Source: UBA7803 sp963822255
GTDB taxonomy: Bacteria; Pseudomonadota; Gammaproteobacteria; Pseudomonadales; Azotimanducaceae
Reading direction: 5' to 3'
Length of the DNA stretch: 64,000 nucleotides
Assembly: GCA_963822255.1 (NCBI GenBank)
Contig: CAWGGV010000008.1
Location: 1,550,001-1,614,000, forward strand
In this document: positions 42,355 through 50,877 of the stretch, one piece after another
How positions within the stretch are numbered: position 1 is the first letter of the stretch
Layout: each line of letters begins with the position of its first letter
Notes under the pieces: generated by a model
What the model was told of the DNA's origin: nothing
What the model saw: the letters and a program-made list of their open reading frames with translations, nothing else
The model's database searches: none
Program-made: the position numbers and the translations under genes

Positions 42355-43908
42355 ATGAAAAAAGTAACATTGCTTGTCGTACTTGATGGCTTCGGCCACC
42401 GTGAGGCCAAGGAAGGCAATGCCATCGCCGCTGCCCGCACCCCCCATTGGGACCGCTATTGGCGCGAACAGCCCCATGCGCTGATTTCGGGCTCCGGCGC
42501 CGATGTGGGTCTCCCCGAAGGGCAGATGGGCAACTCCGAAGTCGGGCACATGAACCTGGGGGCGGGGCGGGTCGTCTATCAGGACCTCACCCGCATCAAC
42601 CGGGCGATCGATCAGGGGGAATTCCAGCGCAACCGCAGCTTGAACCGTGCCTTCGAGCGGGTGAAGAAGAGCGGCGGCGCGCTCCACGTCATGGGGCTGT
42701 TGTCGCCGGGCGGGGTTCACAGCCATCAGGACCAGATCTTCGAGTGCCTGTCCATGGCTGCTGAGGCCAAGCTGCCCCGCGTCTACCTGCACGCGTTCCT
42801 GGACGGCCGCGACACGCCGCCGCGCAGCGCCAAGGCATCCCTGGAAAAAGCTCAGGCTCTCATGCAGCGCCTCGGCAACGGCTCGGTGGCTTCCATCGTC
42901 GGCCGCTACTTCGCCATGGACCGCGACCGCCGCTGGGACCGCATCGAGCGTGCCTATAACCTGCTGGTGCGCGGCGAAGCGCCGTTCCACGCGGCCGACC
43001 CGGTGGAAGGGCTCGAGCAGGCGTACGCTCGCGGCGAAGGTGACGAGTTCGTCCAGCCGACGTCGATCCATGCCGAAGGGGAGCTGCCCGTGCACATCGA
43101 CGACGGCGATGGCATGGTGTTCATGAACTTCCGTGCCGACCGCGCCCGGCAGCTCACCCGTGCCCTGGTGGATGCGGATTTTGCCGATTTCCAGCGCCGC
43201 AGCACCGTACGGCTCGCCGATTTCGTCATGCTCACCCGCTATGCGGACGACATCAAAGTATCCTGCGCGTTCGAGCCGGCCGTGCTCACCAATACCCTGG
43301 GCGAATACCTCTCCAAGCTTGGCAAGACCCAGCTCAGGATCGCCGAGACCGAGAAGTACGCCCACGTTACCTTTTTCTTCTCCGGCGGCCGCGAACAGCC
43401 CTACGAAGGGGAGAGGCGGATTCTCATCCCATCGCCGAAGGTCGCCACCTACGACCAGTGTCCGGAGATGAGCGCCGCCAAGGTCACGGACGAGCTGGTG
43501 AAGGCCATCCGTTCCGAGGACTTCGACTTCGTCATTTGCAACTACGCCAATGGCGACATGGTCGGCCACACCGGCGACTTCGACGCAGCGGTAGCGGCGG
43601 TGGAAGTCCTGGACAACTGCCTGGGTCGGCTCGAAGCCGCGCTGGCGGAAGTGGGCGGGCAGATGCTGATCACCGCCGACCACGGCAACGTCGAGAAGAT
43701 GAGCGATCCGGAAACCGGCCAGCCCCACACCGCGCACACTGCCGACGCCGTGCCCCTGGTCTACGTGGGCCCGCAGAACGTCACCCTGCGCGGCAACGGC
43801 ACTCTGGCCGACGTCGCACCCAGCCTGCTGTATCTGATGCACCTGAAGGTTCCAGCGGAAATGACCGGCCGTTCGCTGGTCACGGTGCGGGAACGGCGTT
43901 CGGCCTGA
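42355..43908 (+). CDS. gpmI: 2,3-bisphosphoglycerate-independent phosphoglycerate mutase
   Basis: 517 aa. Interconverts 3- and 2-phosphoglycerate in glycolysis with two Mn ions. Alkaline phosphatase superfamily: VVLDGFGHRE (Asp11), phosphoserine Ser61 in MGNSEVGHMNLGAG, HAFLDGRDTPP, MNFRADRARQ, and metal ligands in ANGDMVGHTGD and ITADHGNVEKM. GGAAAG lies upstream of ATG 42355. Confidence 0.97.
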   Translation: MKKVTLLVVLDGFGHREAKEGNAIAAARTPHWDRYWREQPHALISGSGADVGLPEGQMGNSEVGHMNLGAGRVVYQDLTRINRAIDQGEFQRNRSLNRAFERVKKSGGALHVMGLLSPGGVHSHQDQIFECLSMAAEAKLPRVYLHAFLDGRDTPPRSAKASLEKAQALMQRLGNGSVASIVGRYFAMDRDRRWDRIERAYNLLVRGEAPFHAADPVEGLEQAYARGEGDEFVQPTSIHAEGELPVHIDDGDGMVFMNFRADRARQLTRALVDADFADFQRRSTVRLADFVMLTRYADDIKVSCAFEPAVLTNTLGEYLSKLGKTQLRIAETEKYAHVTFFFSGGREQPYEGERRILIPSPKVATYDQCPEMSAAKVTDELVKAIRSEDFDFVICNYANGDMVGHTGDFDAAVAAVEVLDNCLGRLEAALAEVGGQMLITADHGNVEKMSDPETGQPHTAHTADAVPLVYVGPQNVTLRGNGTLADVAPSLLYLMHLKVPAEMTGRSLVTVRERRSA

Positions 43909-43909
43909 C

Positions 43910-45061
43910 GTGACCGGCCAGTTCAGGGCCATCGGCCTCAGCGTGCTGGTCGCGGCGGCGCTGGGCTGGGCAGCGGCGGGCAGTGCGGCGGAACCCGACC
44001 GGACCGCTACCCAGGCCGAGCTCGAAAAGATCACCGATCGGCTGAACGACCTGAACGTCTGGCTCGGCGGCGCCGAGCGCAAGCGCGCCCAATGGCAGCG
44101 CGAGATCCAGACCAGCGACCGGCAGGTGGCCAGGCTCTCGCGGCTGGTGGACGCCGCCGCCGAGGCCCTCGCGGCAGTGCGCAAGGAGCAGCATGAGCTG
44201 GAACGGCAGCGCGTCCAGCTCGAGGCCCGGCGCCGGGACCAGGCAAAGCGGATCGCCGAACACCTGACATCCGCGTACCGCATCAGCGGCCAGGACTTCA
44301 TCAAGTTGCTGCTGAACCAGCAGTCACCGGAGACCCTGGAGCGCATGGTCCGCTATCACCGCTATTTCACCGCCGCGCGCCTCGAGACCCTGGACGAGTA
44401 TCGCGGCACCCTCGCCGAAATGAAGAAAAACGCCGACGCGCTGGCGTCACGGGAAGCCGACGCCGAGCAGCGTCAGGCGGAGCTGACCCATGAGCAGGCG
44501 GCGCTGGTGAAGGAACGTGACGAGCGTAAGGCGCTGCTGGCGCGTCTGGACGCGGAGGCCCAGGACAAGCAATCGGAGCGCCAGCAGCTCACTGCCGACC
44601 GCGACCGCCTGGAAAAGCTGCTTGCGGAGCTGAGACGCCGCGCCCAGGCCCTCGACGGACACGCGTTCGCCGTCCGTAAGGGCGCCCTGCCCTGGCCACT
44701 GGCCGGCCGAGTCGAGAATGCGTTCGGCCAGCCCCGCGCCGGCGGCCATCTGTCCTGGCACGGCCTGATGCTGGCCGCCGACGAGGGCACGCCGGTCACC
44801 GCCGTGTTCCGCGGCCGGGTGGTGTTCGCCGACTGGCTGCGCGGCTTCGGGCTGCTCACCATCATCGACCATGGCAGCGGCTACATGACCCTCTACGGCC
44901 ACGCCGACGCCCTGGCCAAGAAGGCCGGCGACTGGGTCGAAAGCGGCGAGGTCATCGCCCGTGCCGGCCGCAGTGGCGGCCTCGCGTCCCCGGCTCTCTA
45001 CTTCGAGGTCCGCCACGACGGCAAGGCCGACGACCCCATCGTCTGGCTCACCAAGCGCTGA
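43910..45061 (+). CDS. envC: EnvC-like murein hydrolase activator (degenerate M23)
   Basis: 383 aa, starting at GTG 43910 one base after the gpmI stop. Signal peptide (to about residue 28), a long coiled-coil (about 30-245), then a LytM/M23 domain (about 265-380). In active M23 enzymes the first motif is HxxxD; here it reads SWHGLMLAADEGTP with Leu in place of the zinc-binding Asp, and the second motif is LYGHADAL. It therefore fits EnvC, which is catalytically dead and activates amidases AmiA/AmiB at the septum. Order gpmI-envC-ctpA-yibQ is conserved, apart from the amidohydrolase inserted here. Confidence 0.88.
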   Translation: MTGQFRAIGLSVLVAAALGWAAAGSAAEPDRTATQAELEKITDRLNDLNVWLGGAERKRAQWQREIQTSDRQVARLSRLVDAAAEALAAVRKEQHELERQRVQLEARRRDQAKRIAEHLTSAYRISGQDFIKLLLNQQSPETLERMVRYHRYFTAARLETLDEYRGTLAEMKKNADALASREADAEQRQAELTHEQAALVKERDERKALLARLDAEAQDKQSERQQLTADRDRLEKLLAELRRRAQALDGHAFAVRKGALPWPLAGRVENAFGQPRAGGHLSWHGLMLAADEGTPVTAVFRGRVVFADWLRGFGLLTIIDHGSGYMTLYGHADALAKKAGDWVESGEVIARAGRSGGLASPALYFEVRHDGKADDPIVWLTKR

Positions 45062-45073
45062 CCTCCCCTCTTC

Positions 45074-45229
45074 AGTGGGAGCGACCCCCTCTTCTGTGGG
45101 AGCGACCCCCTCTTGTGGGAGCGACCTCCCGGTCGCGATCCTATCTTCTGTGGGAGCGACCCCATCTTCTGTGGGAGCGACCTCCCGGTCGCGATCCTAT
45201 CTTCTGTGGGAGCGACCTCCCGGTCGCGA
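45074..45229 (+). repeat. Cluster of REP-like palindromes, alternating half and full units
   Basis: Units start GTGGGAGCGAC at about 45075 (half), 45096 (half), 45114 (full), 45150 (half), 45170 (full) and 45205 (full). Half units end in CCCC before the GGTCGCGA arm. Spacers repeat the words CCTATCTTC or CCATCTTC. The 234-bp gap 45062-45295 contains this cluster, a TATACT box (45262-45267) and no gene. Confidence 0.9.
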
Positions 45230-45295
45230 TCCGGAAACAGCTCCACCCGGACCGCCTGCCGTATACTCGAGCCGAACCGCCGGATCGAGACCTAC

Positions 45296-46636
45296 GTGAA
45301 ACATCGCTTCCCTGTTCTCACCGCGTCGCTTGGCGCTGCCCTTGCTGCCATTCTGGCCGCGGCGGGCGCGACGGCGGCCGCCACGTCCCCCCAGCCCATC
45401 GTTCTCGAGGCCGCTCACCTGTTCGACTCCGTCTCCGGCACGCTGAGCGACGACGGCATGATCGTGGTCGACGGCGACAGGATCGCGGCGGTGGGCGGCG
45501 GCTCCGCGCCGCCGGCAGGTGCGCGGGTGATCGATCTGGGGGATGCCACCCTGGTGGCCGGCTTCATCGATGCCCACGTGCACATGGGCTCGCAGATGTC
45601 CGACAACTGGTACCGCGATTTCTATCAAAACGTCATACGGTTCCCCAGCGAGCAGACCCTGTACGGCGCCCTCTACGCCAGGCGCACCCTCGAAGCGGGA
45701 TTCACCACCGTGCGCGACCTCGGCAGCACCGATCACATCTCCCTGGGCCTGCGCAACGCCATCGCCGCCGGCGTCGCCGAGGGACCACGCATGCTGATCG
45801 CCAACTACGCCATCGGCGCCACCGGCGGGCACGCCGATCGGGGACCGTTCCCGCCCGAAAGGGTGGCGCCGGCGGGGCCCATCCAGGGGGTCTGCAACGG
45901 TGCGGCCGAGTGTCGCGAAGCGGTGCGCTACCAGATCAAATACGGCGCAGACGTCATCAAGTTCATGCCGTCCGGCGGCGTGCTCTCGCTGTCCGATCCC
46001 GTCGACGCCCCGGAGCTGTCCCAGGACGAGATGAACGCCATCGTTGCGGAGGCCCACGCCTGGGGCCGTAAGGTCGCCGCACACTGCCACGGCGATACCG
46101 CTGCCCGGATGGCCATCGCGGCCGGCGTCGACTCCATCGAGCACGGCTCTTTTCTTGAAGACGACACCCTCCGGCTGATGAAGAAGAAGGGCGTCTACCT
46201 GGTGCCGACCCTGTTCGCCGGCGTCTGGGCCGGCGACAACGCCGATCAGTATCCCCCGGCCATCGCCGAGAAAGCCCGCGCCGCCGCCGCGCGGATTCAG
46301 CTCACCTTCCAGCATGCCGTAGAAATCGGCGTGCCCATCGCGTTCGGCACCGACTCCGGCGTCGAGCCCCACGGCCTGGATGCCCGTGAGTTCGCGCTGA
46401 TGGTGAAGAACGGCATGAGCCCCGCGGACGCGCTGATGGCAGCCACCGCCCGAGCCGCCGACCTGCTGGGGATCGCCGGGCAGACGGGCACTCTGCAAGC
46501 CGGCAAGGTGGCCGACATCGTGGCCGTGCCGGGCAATCCGCTCGAGGACATCCGCGCCACGGAGCATCCCCTGTTTGTGATGCAAGGCGGCCGGGTCGTG
46601 AGGTACCCACCGCAGGACATGGGGCCGAAGCGCTAG
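45296..46636 (+). CDS. Exported amidohydrolase-family protein
   Basis: 446 aa from GTG 45296. Signal peptide with hydrophobic core (LTASLGAALAAILAAAGATA), so probably periplasmic. Metal-dependent amidohydrolase: HxH in GFIDAHVHMGS (about 83-91), possible carboxylated Lys in DVIKFMPSGGV, His in AAHCHGD, His in IEHGSF and Asp in FGTDSGV. These resemble imidazolonepropionase/Xaa-Pro dipeptidase-type enzymes, substrate unknown. It sits between envC and ctpA, where related genomes have no such gene, and is flanked upstream by REP elements, suggesting a later insertion. Confidence 0.85.
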   Translation: MKHRFPVLTASLGAALAAILAAAGATAAATSPQPIVLEAAHLFDSVSGTLSDDGMIVVDGDRIAAVGGGSAPPAGARVIDLGDATLVAGFIDAHVHMGSQMSDNWYRDFYQNVIRFPSEQTLYGALYARRTLEAGFTTVRDLGSTDHISLGLRNAIAAGVAEGPRMLIANYAIGATGGHADRGPFPPERVAPAGPIQGVCNGAAECREAVRYQIKYGADVIKFMPSGGVLSLSDPVDAPELSQDEMNAIVAEAHAWGRKVAAHCHGDTAARMAIAAGVDSIEHGSFLEDDTLRLMKKKGVYLVPTLFAGVWAGDNADQYPPAIAEKARAAAARIQLTFQHAVEIGVPIAFGTDSGVEPHGLDAREFALMVKNGMSPADALMAATARAADLLGIAGQTGTLQAGKVADIVAVPGNPLEDIRATEHPLFVMQGGRVVRYPPQDMGPKR

Positions 46637-46668
46637 CGGCGTTCCCTTCCGGATGACAGACTAAGCCG

Positions 46669-47853
46669 ATGAACCTGCGCCCCATCACCCTGATCGGCAT
46701 CACCGTCAGTATGGTCACCGGGGTAGCTCTCGGCATCAGCGCCTACCGCGCCTGGCTGGAGCAGGCGAGCGAATCTCCGGCGGCGAGCGCGTTCGACCAG
46801 GTGCTGAGCCAGGTGCAGTCCAGCTACGTGGTGGACGTGAACAAGGACCAGCTCGTCAGGAACGCCTTCAAAGGTATGCTCCAGGGCCTCGACGACTATT
46901 CCCGGTTCCTGGACACCGGCGCCTATCACGAGCTTCAGGCAGATACCACCGGACGGTTCGGCGGCGTCGGCATTGAGCTGGGCCTCGAGCACGGCCAATT
47001 CACCGTCGTCGATACCATGGCCAACACACCGGCCCGACGCGCAGGGCTCCAGCACGGCGACCGGGTCGTGGCCATCGATCAGCGGTCTCTAACGGGCCGC
47101 AAGCTCGTAGACGTGGCCGACCAGCTCCGGGGCGAGCCCGGCACCGTGGTGCACGTGCGCCTCGAGCGGGCGGGCAAGCCGCGGGACGTTAGCCTCACCC
47201 GGACGGTCATCGAGCTGGCCAGCGTCAAGGGCCGGCTGCTCGAGCCCGGCTATGCCTACGTGCGCATCACCGAGTTTCAGGCCAGGACCGGCGACGCCTT
47301 TGCGTCCACCCTGAAAGACCTGCGCCGGCAGTCCGGCGGCCGTCTGCAGGGCCTCGTTCTCGACCTGCGCAACAACCCGGGCGGCGTGCTGCAGGCCAGC
47401 GTTGCCGTCGCCGACGCGCTGCTGGACGACGGGCTCATCGTCTACACCAAGGGGCGGCTGGCCTCCAGCAAGCGAACGTTCCGGGCGACGCGGGGCGACC
47501 TCACCCAAGGTGCCCCGGTGGTGGTGCTGGTCAACGGCGGCTCGGCTTCGGCTTCGGAGATCGTCGCGGGCGCCCTGCAGGACCATCACCGCGCCTTGCT
47601 CATGGGCACCCGAAGCTACGGCAAGGGCTCCGTGCAGTCGGTGATGCCGCTGGCCGGCGACGAGGCCATCAAGCTCACCACCGCCTACTACTACACGCCG
47701 AGCGGCCGTTCCATCCAGCACAAAGGCATCAAGCCGGACGTGCCGCGCAAACGTGGCGAAGAGTCCGCTTCCGACTACGACGCCAAGCTCCTTACCGACG
47801 CCCTCGCGGTGCTCAAGGAGAGTCCGGCCAACCGCCTGCACGCCCGCCTTTGA
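46669..47853 (+). CDS. ctpA: C-terminal processing peptidase (S41)
   Basis: 394 aa. N-terminal signal/anchor (about 5-25), PDZ domain (about 95-175, GIELGLEHGQFTVVDTMANT), then the S41 catalytic domain with nucleophile Ser in VNGGSASASEIVAGALQDH and general-base Lys in YGKGSVQSVMPL. A periplasmic protease that trims peptidoglycan hydrolases or their partners in Pseudomonas; the neighbouring envC fits that role. Its stop overlaps the yibQ start. Confidence 0.94.
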   Translation: MNLRPITLIGITVSMVTGVALGISAYRAWLEQASESPAASAFDQVLSQVQSSYVVDVNKDQLVRNAFKGMLQGLDDYSRFLDTGAYHELQADTTGRFGGVGIELGLEHGQFTVVDTMANTPARRAGLQHGDRVVAIDQRSLTGRKLVDVADQLRGEPGTVVHVRLERAGKPRDVSLTRTVIELASVKGRLLEPGYAYVRITEFQARTGDAFASTLKDLRRQSGGRLQGLVLDLRNNPGGVLQASVAVADALLDDGLIVYTKGRLASSKRTFRATRGDLTQGAPVVVLVNGGSASASEIVAGALQDHHRALLMGTRSYGKGSVQSVMPLAGDEAIKLTTAYYYTPSGRSIQHKGIKPDVPRKRGEESASDYDAKLLTDALAVLKESPANRLHARL

Positions 47854-48632
47854 GAAAGCGAATTGCCCTCGCCGCCGCCGCATGGCTGGCCAGCGCCCCG
47901 GTGACGGCGGCGGAGCTGGCGGTGGTGATGGACGACATGGGCTACAGCCGCGAGCGCGCCGAACGGGTTCTGGCGCTGCCGGTGCCGGTGGCCTTGGCCG
48001 TGCTACCGTTCGCGCCGGTCAGCGGGGAAATCGCGGCCCGGGCGCTCGCCACCGGCCATGAGCTGATCCTGCACGAGCCCATGGAAGCGCTGCCCCACGA
48101 TCCCGCCCCGCCGGCAGCGGGAACTCTCACCGAGAGCATGTCAGCGGACCGCTTCGACGCCGGATTCGAGGCAGCACTCGAGGCTCTGCCGGGCGTAATC
48201 GGAGTCAACAACCACACCGGCAGCCGTCTCACCCAGGATCCTGACGCCATGCGCCGGCTGATGCAGCGACTGGCTCCGCGGGGTCTACTGTTCCTCGACA
48301 GCCGCACCACGGCGGCCACGGTGGCTTACGCCATGGCCCGGGAAGCTCACGTGCCGGCTCTGAAACGGGACGTATTTCTGGATCACGTGGTCGAGCGCGA
48401 CGCCATCCGCCAACAGTTCGACCGGGCGCTGATCATCGCCCGGCGCCAGGGCTATGCGGTGATCATCGCCCATCCTCACGATGTGAGCCTCACGTTTCTG
48501 GCTGCGGCCCTGAGGTCGCTGCCGGACGACGTCTCCCTCACGACGCTCCGGCATCTGGCGGATCGCACCCGTCCAGCAGCGCTTGTCCGGCAGCAAAGTC
48601 CAGCGTCCCCGCATAGATCGCTCGGCCAGTAA
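47850..48632 (+). CDS. yibQ: Divergent polysaccharide deacetylase (YibQ family)
   Basis: 260 aa from TTG 47850, which overlaps the ctpA stop. Signal peptide to about residue 21 (AAELA). The domain begins LAVVMDDMGYSRERAERVL (Asp residues of the deacetylase-like fold), then GVNNHTGSRLTQD and FLDSRTTAATVAY. The family is probably inactive or unusual as a deacetylase and lies with envC/ctpA in many genomes. The last 95 bases overlap the 3' end of hisA on the opposite strand. The final ~30 residues (after SLPDDVSLTTL) are poorly conserved-looking. Confidence 0.88.
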   Translation: MRKRIALAAAAWLASAPVTAAELAVVMDDMGYSRERAERVLALPVPVALAVLPFAPVSGEIAARALATGHELILHEPMEALPHDPAPPAAGTLTESMSADRFDAGFEAALEALPGVIGVNNHTGSRLTQDPDAMRRLMQRLAPRGLLFLDSRTTAATVAYAMAREAHVPALKRDVFLDHVVERDAIRQQFDRALIIARRQGYAVIIAHPHDVSLTFLAAALRSLPDDVSLTTLRHLADRTRPAALVRQQSPASPHRSLGQ

Positions 48633-49302
48633 TGGCGCCCAGCAAGGTCCCTGTACTGCTCTGGAACCTCCGAGTGAGGGCGCTCAAGTCGTCGAGGCTG
48701 GCAATGCCGCCCGAGGCGATGACGGGCACATCGGCTGCTTGCGCCAGGGTCACAGTGGCCTCCACGTTGACGCCTGAAAGCATGCCGTCCCGCTCGATGT
48801 CGGTGTAGACGATGGCGAAGATACCGAGCCTGCCCGCCCAGCGCGCGAAATCCACCGCCAGGCGCGAGGAGGTCGCGTCCCAGCCACCGGTGGCCAGGCG
48901 CCCGCCGCGGGCATCGAGCCCCAGGATTACCCGCCCCGGGTACTTGCCGGCGATGGCTTCGAGAAACGCCGGCTCCTCGATGGCCCGGGTGCCGACGATC
49001 ACCTGGGACACCCCGGCTCCGAGATAAGCGTCGATCACGGCCTCCGAGCGGATGCCGCCGCCCACCTGCACCGGCACGTCGGGCAACGACCCGGTGATCG
49101 CCGCGATCAGGTCACGGTTCCTAGGCTCGCCGGCGAAGGCACCGTCCAGATCCACCACGTGCAGGCGCCGGCAACCGGCGTCCGCCCAGCGGTGAGCCAT
49201 GGCCACGGGATCGTCGGAGAACACCGTGGCATCGCTCATCCGCCCCTGCTTGAGGCGCACGCATTTACCGTCTTTGAGGTCGATGCCCGGAATCAGCAGC
49301 AT
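48538..49302 (-). CDS. hisA: ProFAR isomerase (HisA)
   Basis: 254 aa from ATG 49302. TIM-barrel Amadori isomerase of histidine synthesis. LLIPGIDLKDGKCVRLKQG (catalytic Asp8), VQVGGGIRSE, IVGTRAIEEP, and the second half VYTDIERDGMLSGVN (catalytic Asp) and VIASGGIASLDDL. The C-terminus runs 95 bp into the convergent yibQ gene. No hisF follows it and no hisH precedes it, unlike the normal hisB-H-A-F order. Confidence 0.97.
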   Translation of the reverse strand: MLLIPGIDLKDGKCVRLKQGRMSDATVFSDDPVAMAHRWADAGCRRLHVVDLDGAFAGEPRNRDLIAAITGSLPDVPVQVGGGIRSEAVIDAYLGAGVSQVIVGTRAIEEPAFLEAIAGKYPGRVILGLDARGGRLATGGWDATSSRLAVDFARWAGRLGIFAIVYTDIERDGMLSGVNVEATVTLAQAADVPVIASGGIASLDDLSALTRRFQSSTGTLLGAITGRAIYAGTLDFAAGQALLDGCDPPDAGAS

Positions 49303-49327
49303 GGCACGTCTCAGGGGCTCGCCGTCG

Positions 49328-49924
49328 TCACAGGCTGCCCTTGGTAGAAGGAATCTGCCCCCCCATCCGGGCGTCCGCCGCCACCGCCATTCGGAGAGCA
49401 CGGCCGAAGGCCTTGAACAGAGTTTCCGCCTGGTGGTGGGCATTGTCGCCGCGCAGATTGTCCAGGTGCACGGTGACCTGCGCGTGATTGACGAACCCCT
49501 GGAAGAACTCCCGCAGCAGATCCACGTCGAAATCGCCGATCCGCGGCCGGGTGAAGGTGATCTGGTAGACCAGGCCGGGCCGCCCGGAGAAGTCGATGAC
49601 CGCCCGGGAAAGCGCCTCGTCCAGCGGAACGTAGGCATGGCCGTAGCGGCCGATGCCCCGCTTCTCACCCACGGCGCGGGCCACCGCCTGGCCGAACACG
49701 ATACCCACGTCCTCGACGGTGTGGTGGGCGTCCACTTCCAGGTCCCCTTCCGCCCGCACCGTCAGATCCACCAGGGCGTGCCGCGCAATCTGGGTGAGCA
49801 TGTGCTCGAAAAACGGCAGGCCGGTTTCGAGTTCGGCGCGCCCGCTGCCGTCGAGATCGACGGACAGCTCGATTCGGGTTTCCTGAGTGTCGCGCCGGAC
49901 AGTGGCAGTGCGCGCGGTGGTCAT
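49328..49924 (-). CDS. hisB: Imidazoleglycerol-phosphate dehydratase (HisB)
   Basis: 198 aa from ATG 49924 (the frame is open further upstream). Metal-binding motifs GLPFFEHMLTQIARHA and DAHHTVEDVGIVFGQA, then FSGRPGLVY and DNAHHQAETLFKAFGRAL. Monofunctional dehydratase, without the phosphatase domain of E. coli HisB. Only 25 bp separate its stop from the hisA start, leaving no room for hisH. Confidence 0.97.
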   Translation of the reverse strand: MTTARTATVRRDTQETRIELSVDLDGSGRAELETGLPFFEHMLTQIARHALVDLTVRAEGDLEVDAHHTVEDVGIVFGQAVARAVGEKRGIGRYGHAYVPLDEALSRAVIDFSGRPGLVYQITFTRPRIGDFDVDLLREFFQGFVNHAQVTVHLDNLRGDNAHHQAETLFKAFGRALRMAVAADARMGGQIPSTKGSL

Positions 49925-50012
49925 TGCTCGTTCCGAGGCCTGGGCAGGCGGAAGTATACGGATGCGGCCAGACACTGTCTCACGGGCGCCGGACGAGCGG
50001 ATGACTGCGGGG

Positions 50013-50427
50013 TCACAGCCGGTCCATCAGATTGCCGTACGGGAGGAATCGGTTGTCGCTATGGGCGCGGATCCAGGCGGTGAGGTCGGCAGGATAGCTG
50101 CCTCGGCCCTTCAAGCGTTGCGGCGAGAGGAATGACCGGCGAAGCGTCGCCCGCCTCCCAGCCCGGCAGCGCGGATTCGGCGAGGGTGAACAGCCGGATC
50201 AGTTGCAGTAGATCGTCGTCGGAGAGCTCCGCGCCCGCCTGCGACCAATCCACTCCCCGCCGGGAGCCGCCGCTGTGTCGGACCACGGGTGCCAGCTCAC
50301 CGGCTGTTTCGGCATCCAGGCCGAACCGGGGCTCACTCAGTCTGCGGGCCGCCTTCAGCAGCAGCGCCAGTCGAGCCGGCGTCAAACCCGCCGATTCGCC
50401 TCCAGGGTCCCAGGTCTCTACTGCCAT
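50013..50427 (-). pseudogene. Conserved small protein gene with an internal frameshift
   Basis: From ATG 50427 the frame runs 122 codons and stops at 50059. It then ends in an arginine-rich shadow tail (GPRQLSCRPHRLDPRP). Shifting by one base near 50105 (minus strand GAAGGGCCGAGG) restores a convincing ending, RGSYPADLTAWIRAHSDNRF followed by LPYGNLMDRL and a stop at 50013. A single extra C in the GGGCC run would explain it. The restored protein would be 137 aa, helical and soluble, family unrecognised. This is either a real mutation or a sequencing error; hisB lies downstream on the same strand. Confidence 0.65.
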
Positions 50428-50585
50428 GACGCCATCCGTTATTTACCAGATCTGGTTGTCACCTTACATGCCCGATACAAAAGCTTCATGTCGATATGAT
50501 CCAATAGCTCTCGTCCGAAGCAGTCCTCGAAGGACGATCGGATTGATATCTGGAGTCACGATACCAATCGGATCGAGCGATAAGA

Positions 50586-50813
50586 ATGACCAACACGGAT
50601 AGAATCTTCCAGGGGAGTGACCAGCAGTGGTACTTCAACGTCCGGGGCAACCAGGCGGTGGGTCCGTTCGCATCGTTCCATGACGCCGGCAACGCCCTGA
50701 GCACCCACGTGAAGACCTGCAAGCGCCGCACCGATGCCACCGCGCCGTGGCCGAGTGATTGGAATCCGGCTCGGCTGCTGCGCCGGGCGGCGTCCGCGCC
50801 GCGCCACTCCTAG
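50586..50813 (+). CDS. Small DUF6316-like protein
   Basis: 75 aa. The core WYFNVRGNQAVGPFASFHDA (residues 15-34) resembles the short WYF-x-R-x2-x-GPF-x-S pattern I associate with DUF6316. Function unknown, soluble, basic C-terminus (KTCKRRTDATAPW). It lies upstream of the asmA-like gene, as a small gene does in related genomes. The 158-bp gap before it (50428-50585) is less GC-rich and contains CGGATTG/CAATCGG-type repeats but no clear promoter. Confidence 0.65.
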   Translation: MTNTDRIFQGSDQQWYFNVRGNQAVGPFASFHDAGNALSTHVKTCKRRTDATAPWPSDWNPARLLRRAASAPRHS

Positions 50814-50819
50814 TCCCTC

Positions 50820-50862
50820 GAGCGCGACCGCGCTCTGACGATCGCTCCCGGGCGCGGTTTTC
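50820..50862 (+). terminator. Possible terminator hairpin after the DUF6316-like gene
   Basis: ACCGCGC (50827-50833) pairs with GCGCGGT (50852-50858), followed by TTTCGTT. A nested GAGCGC/GCGCTC stem (50820-50835) competes. The loop is long and the T-run short, so it is weak. Confidence 0.35.
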
Positions 50863-50877
50863 GTTAGGCTGCGCGCC

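Noticed and set aside
42229..44346. Very long minus-strand extension of the rhodanese frame opposite gpmI and envC
   Set aside because: Shadow frame of high-GC coding DNA. The real rhodanese begins at 42225, where its membrane helix starts.
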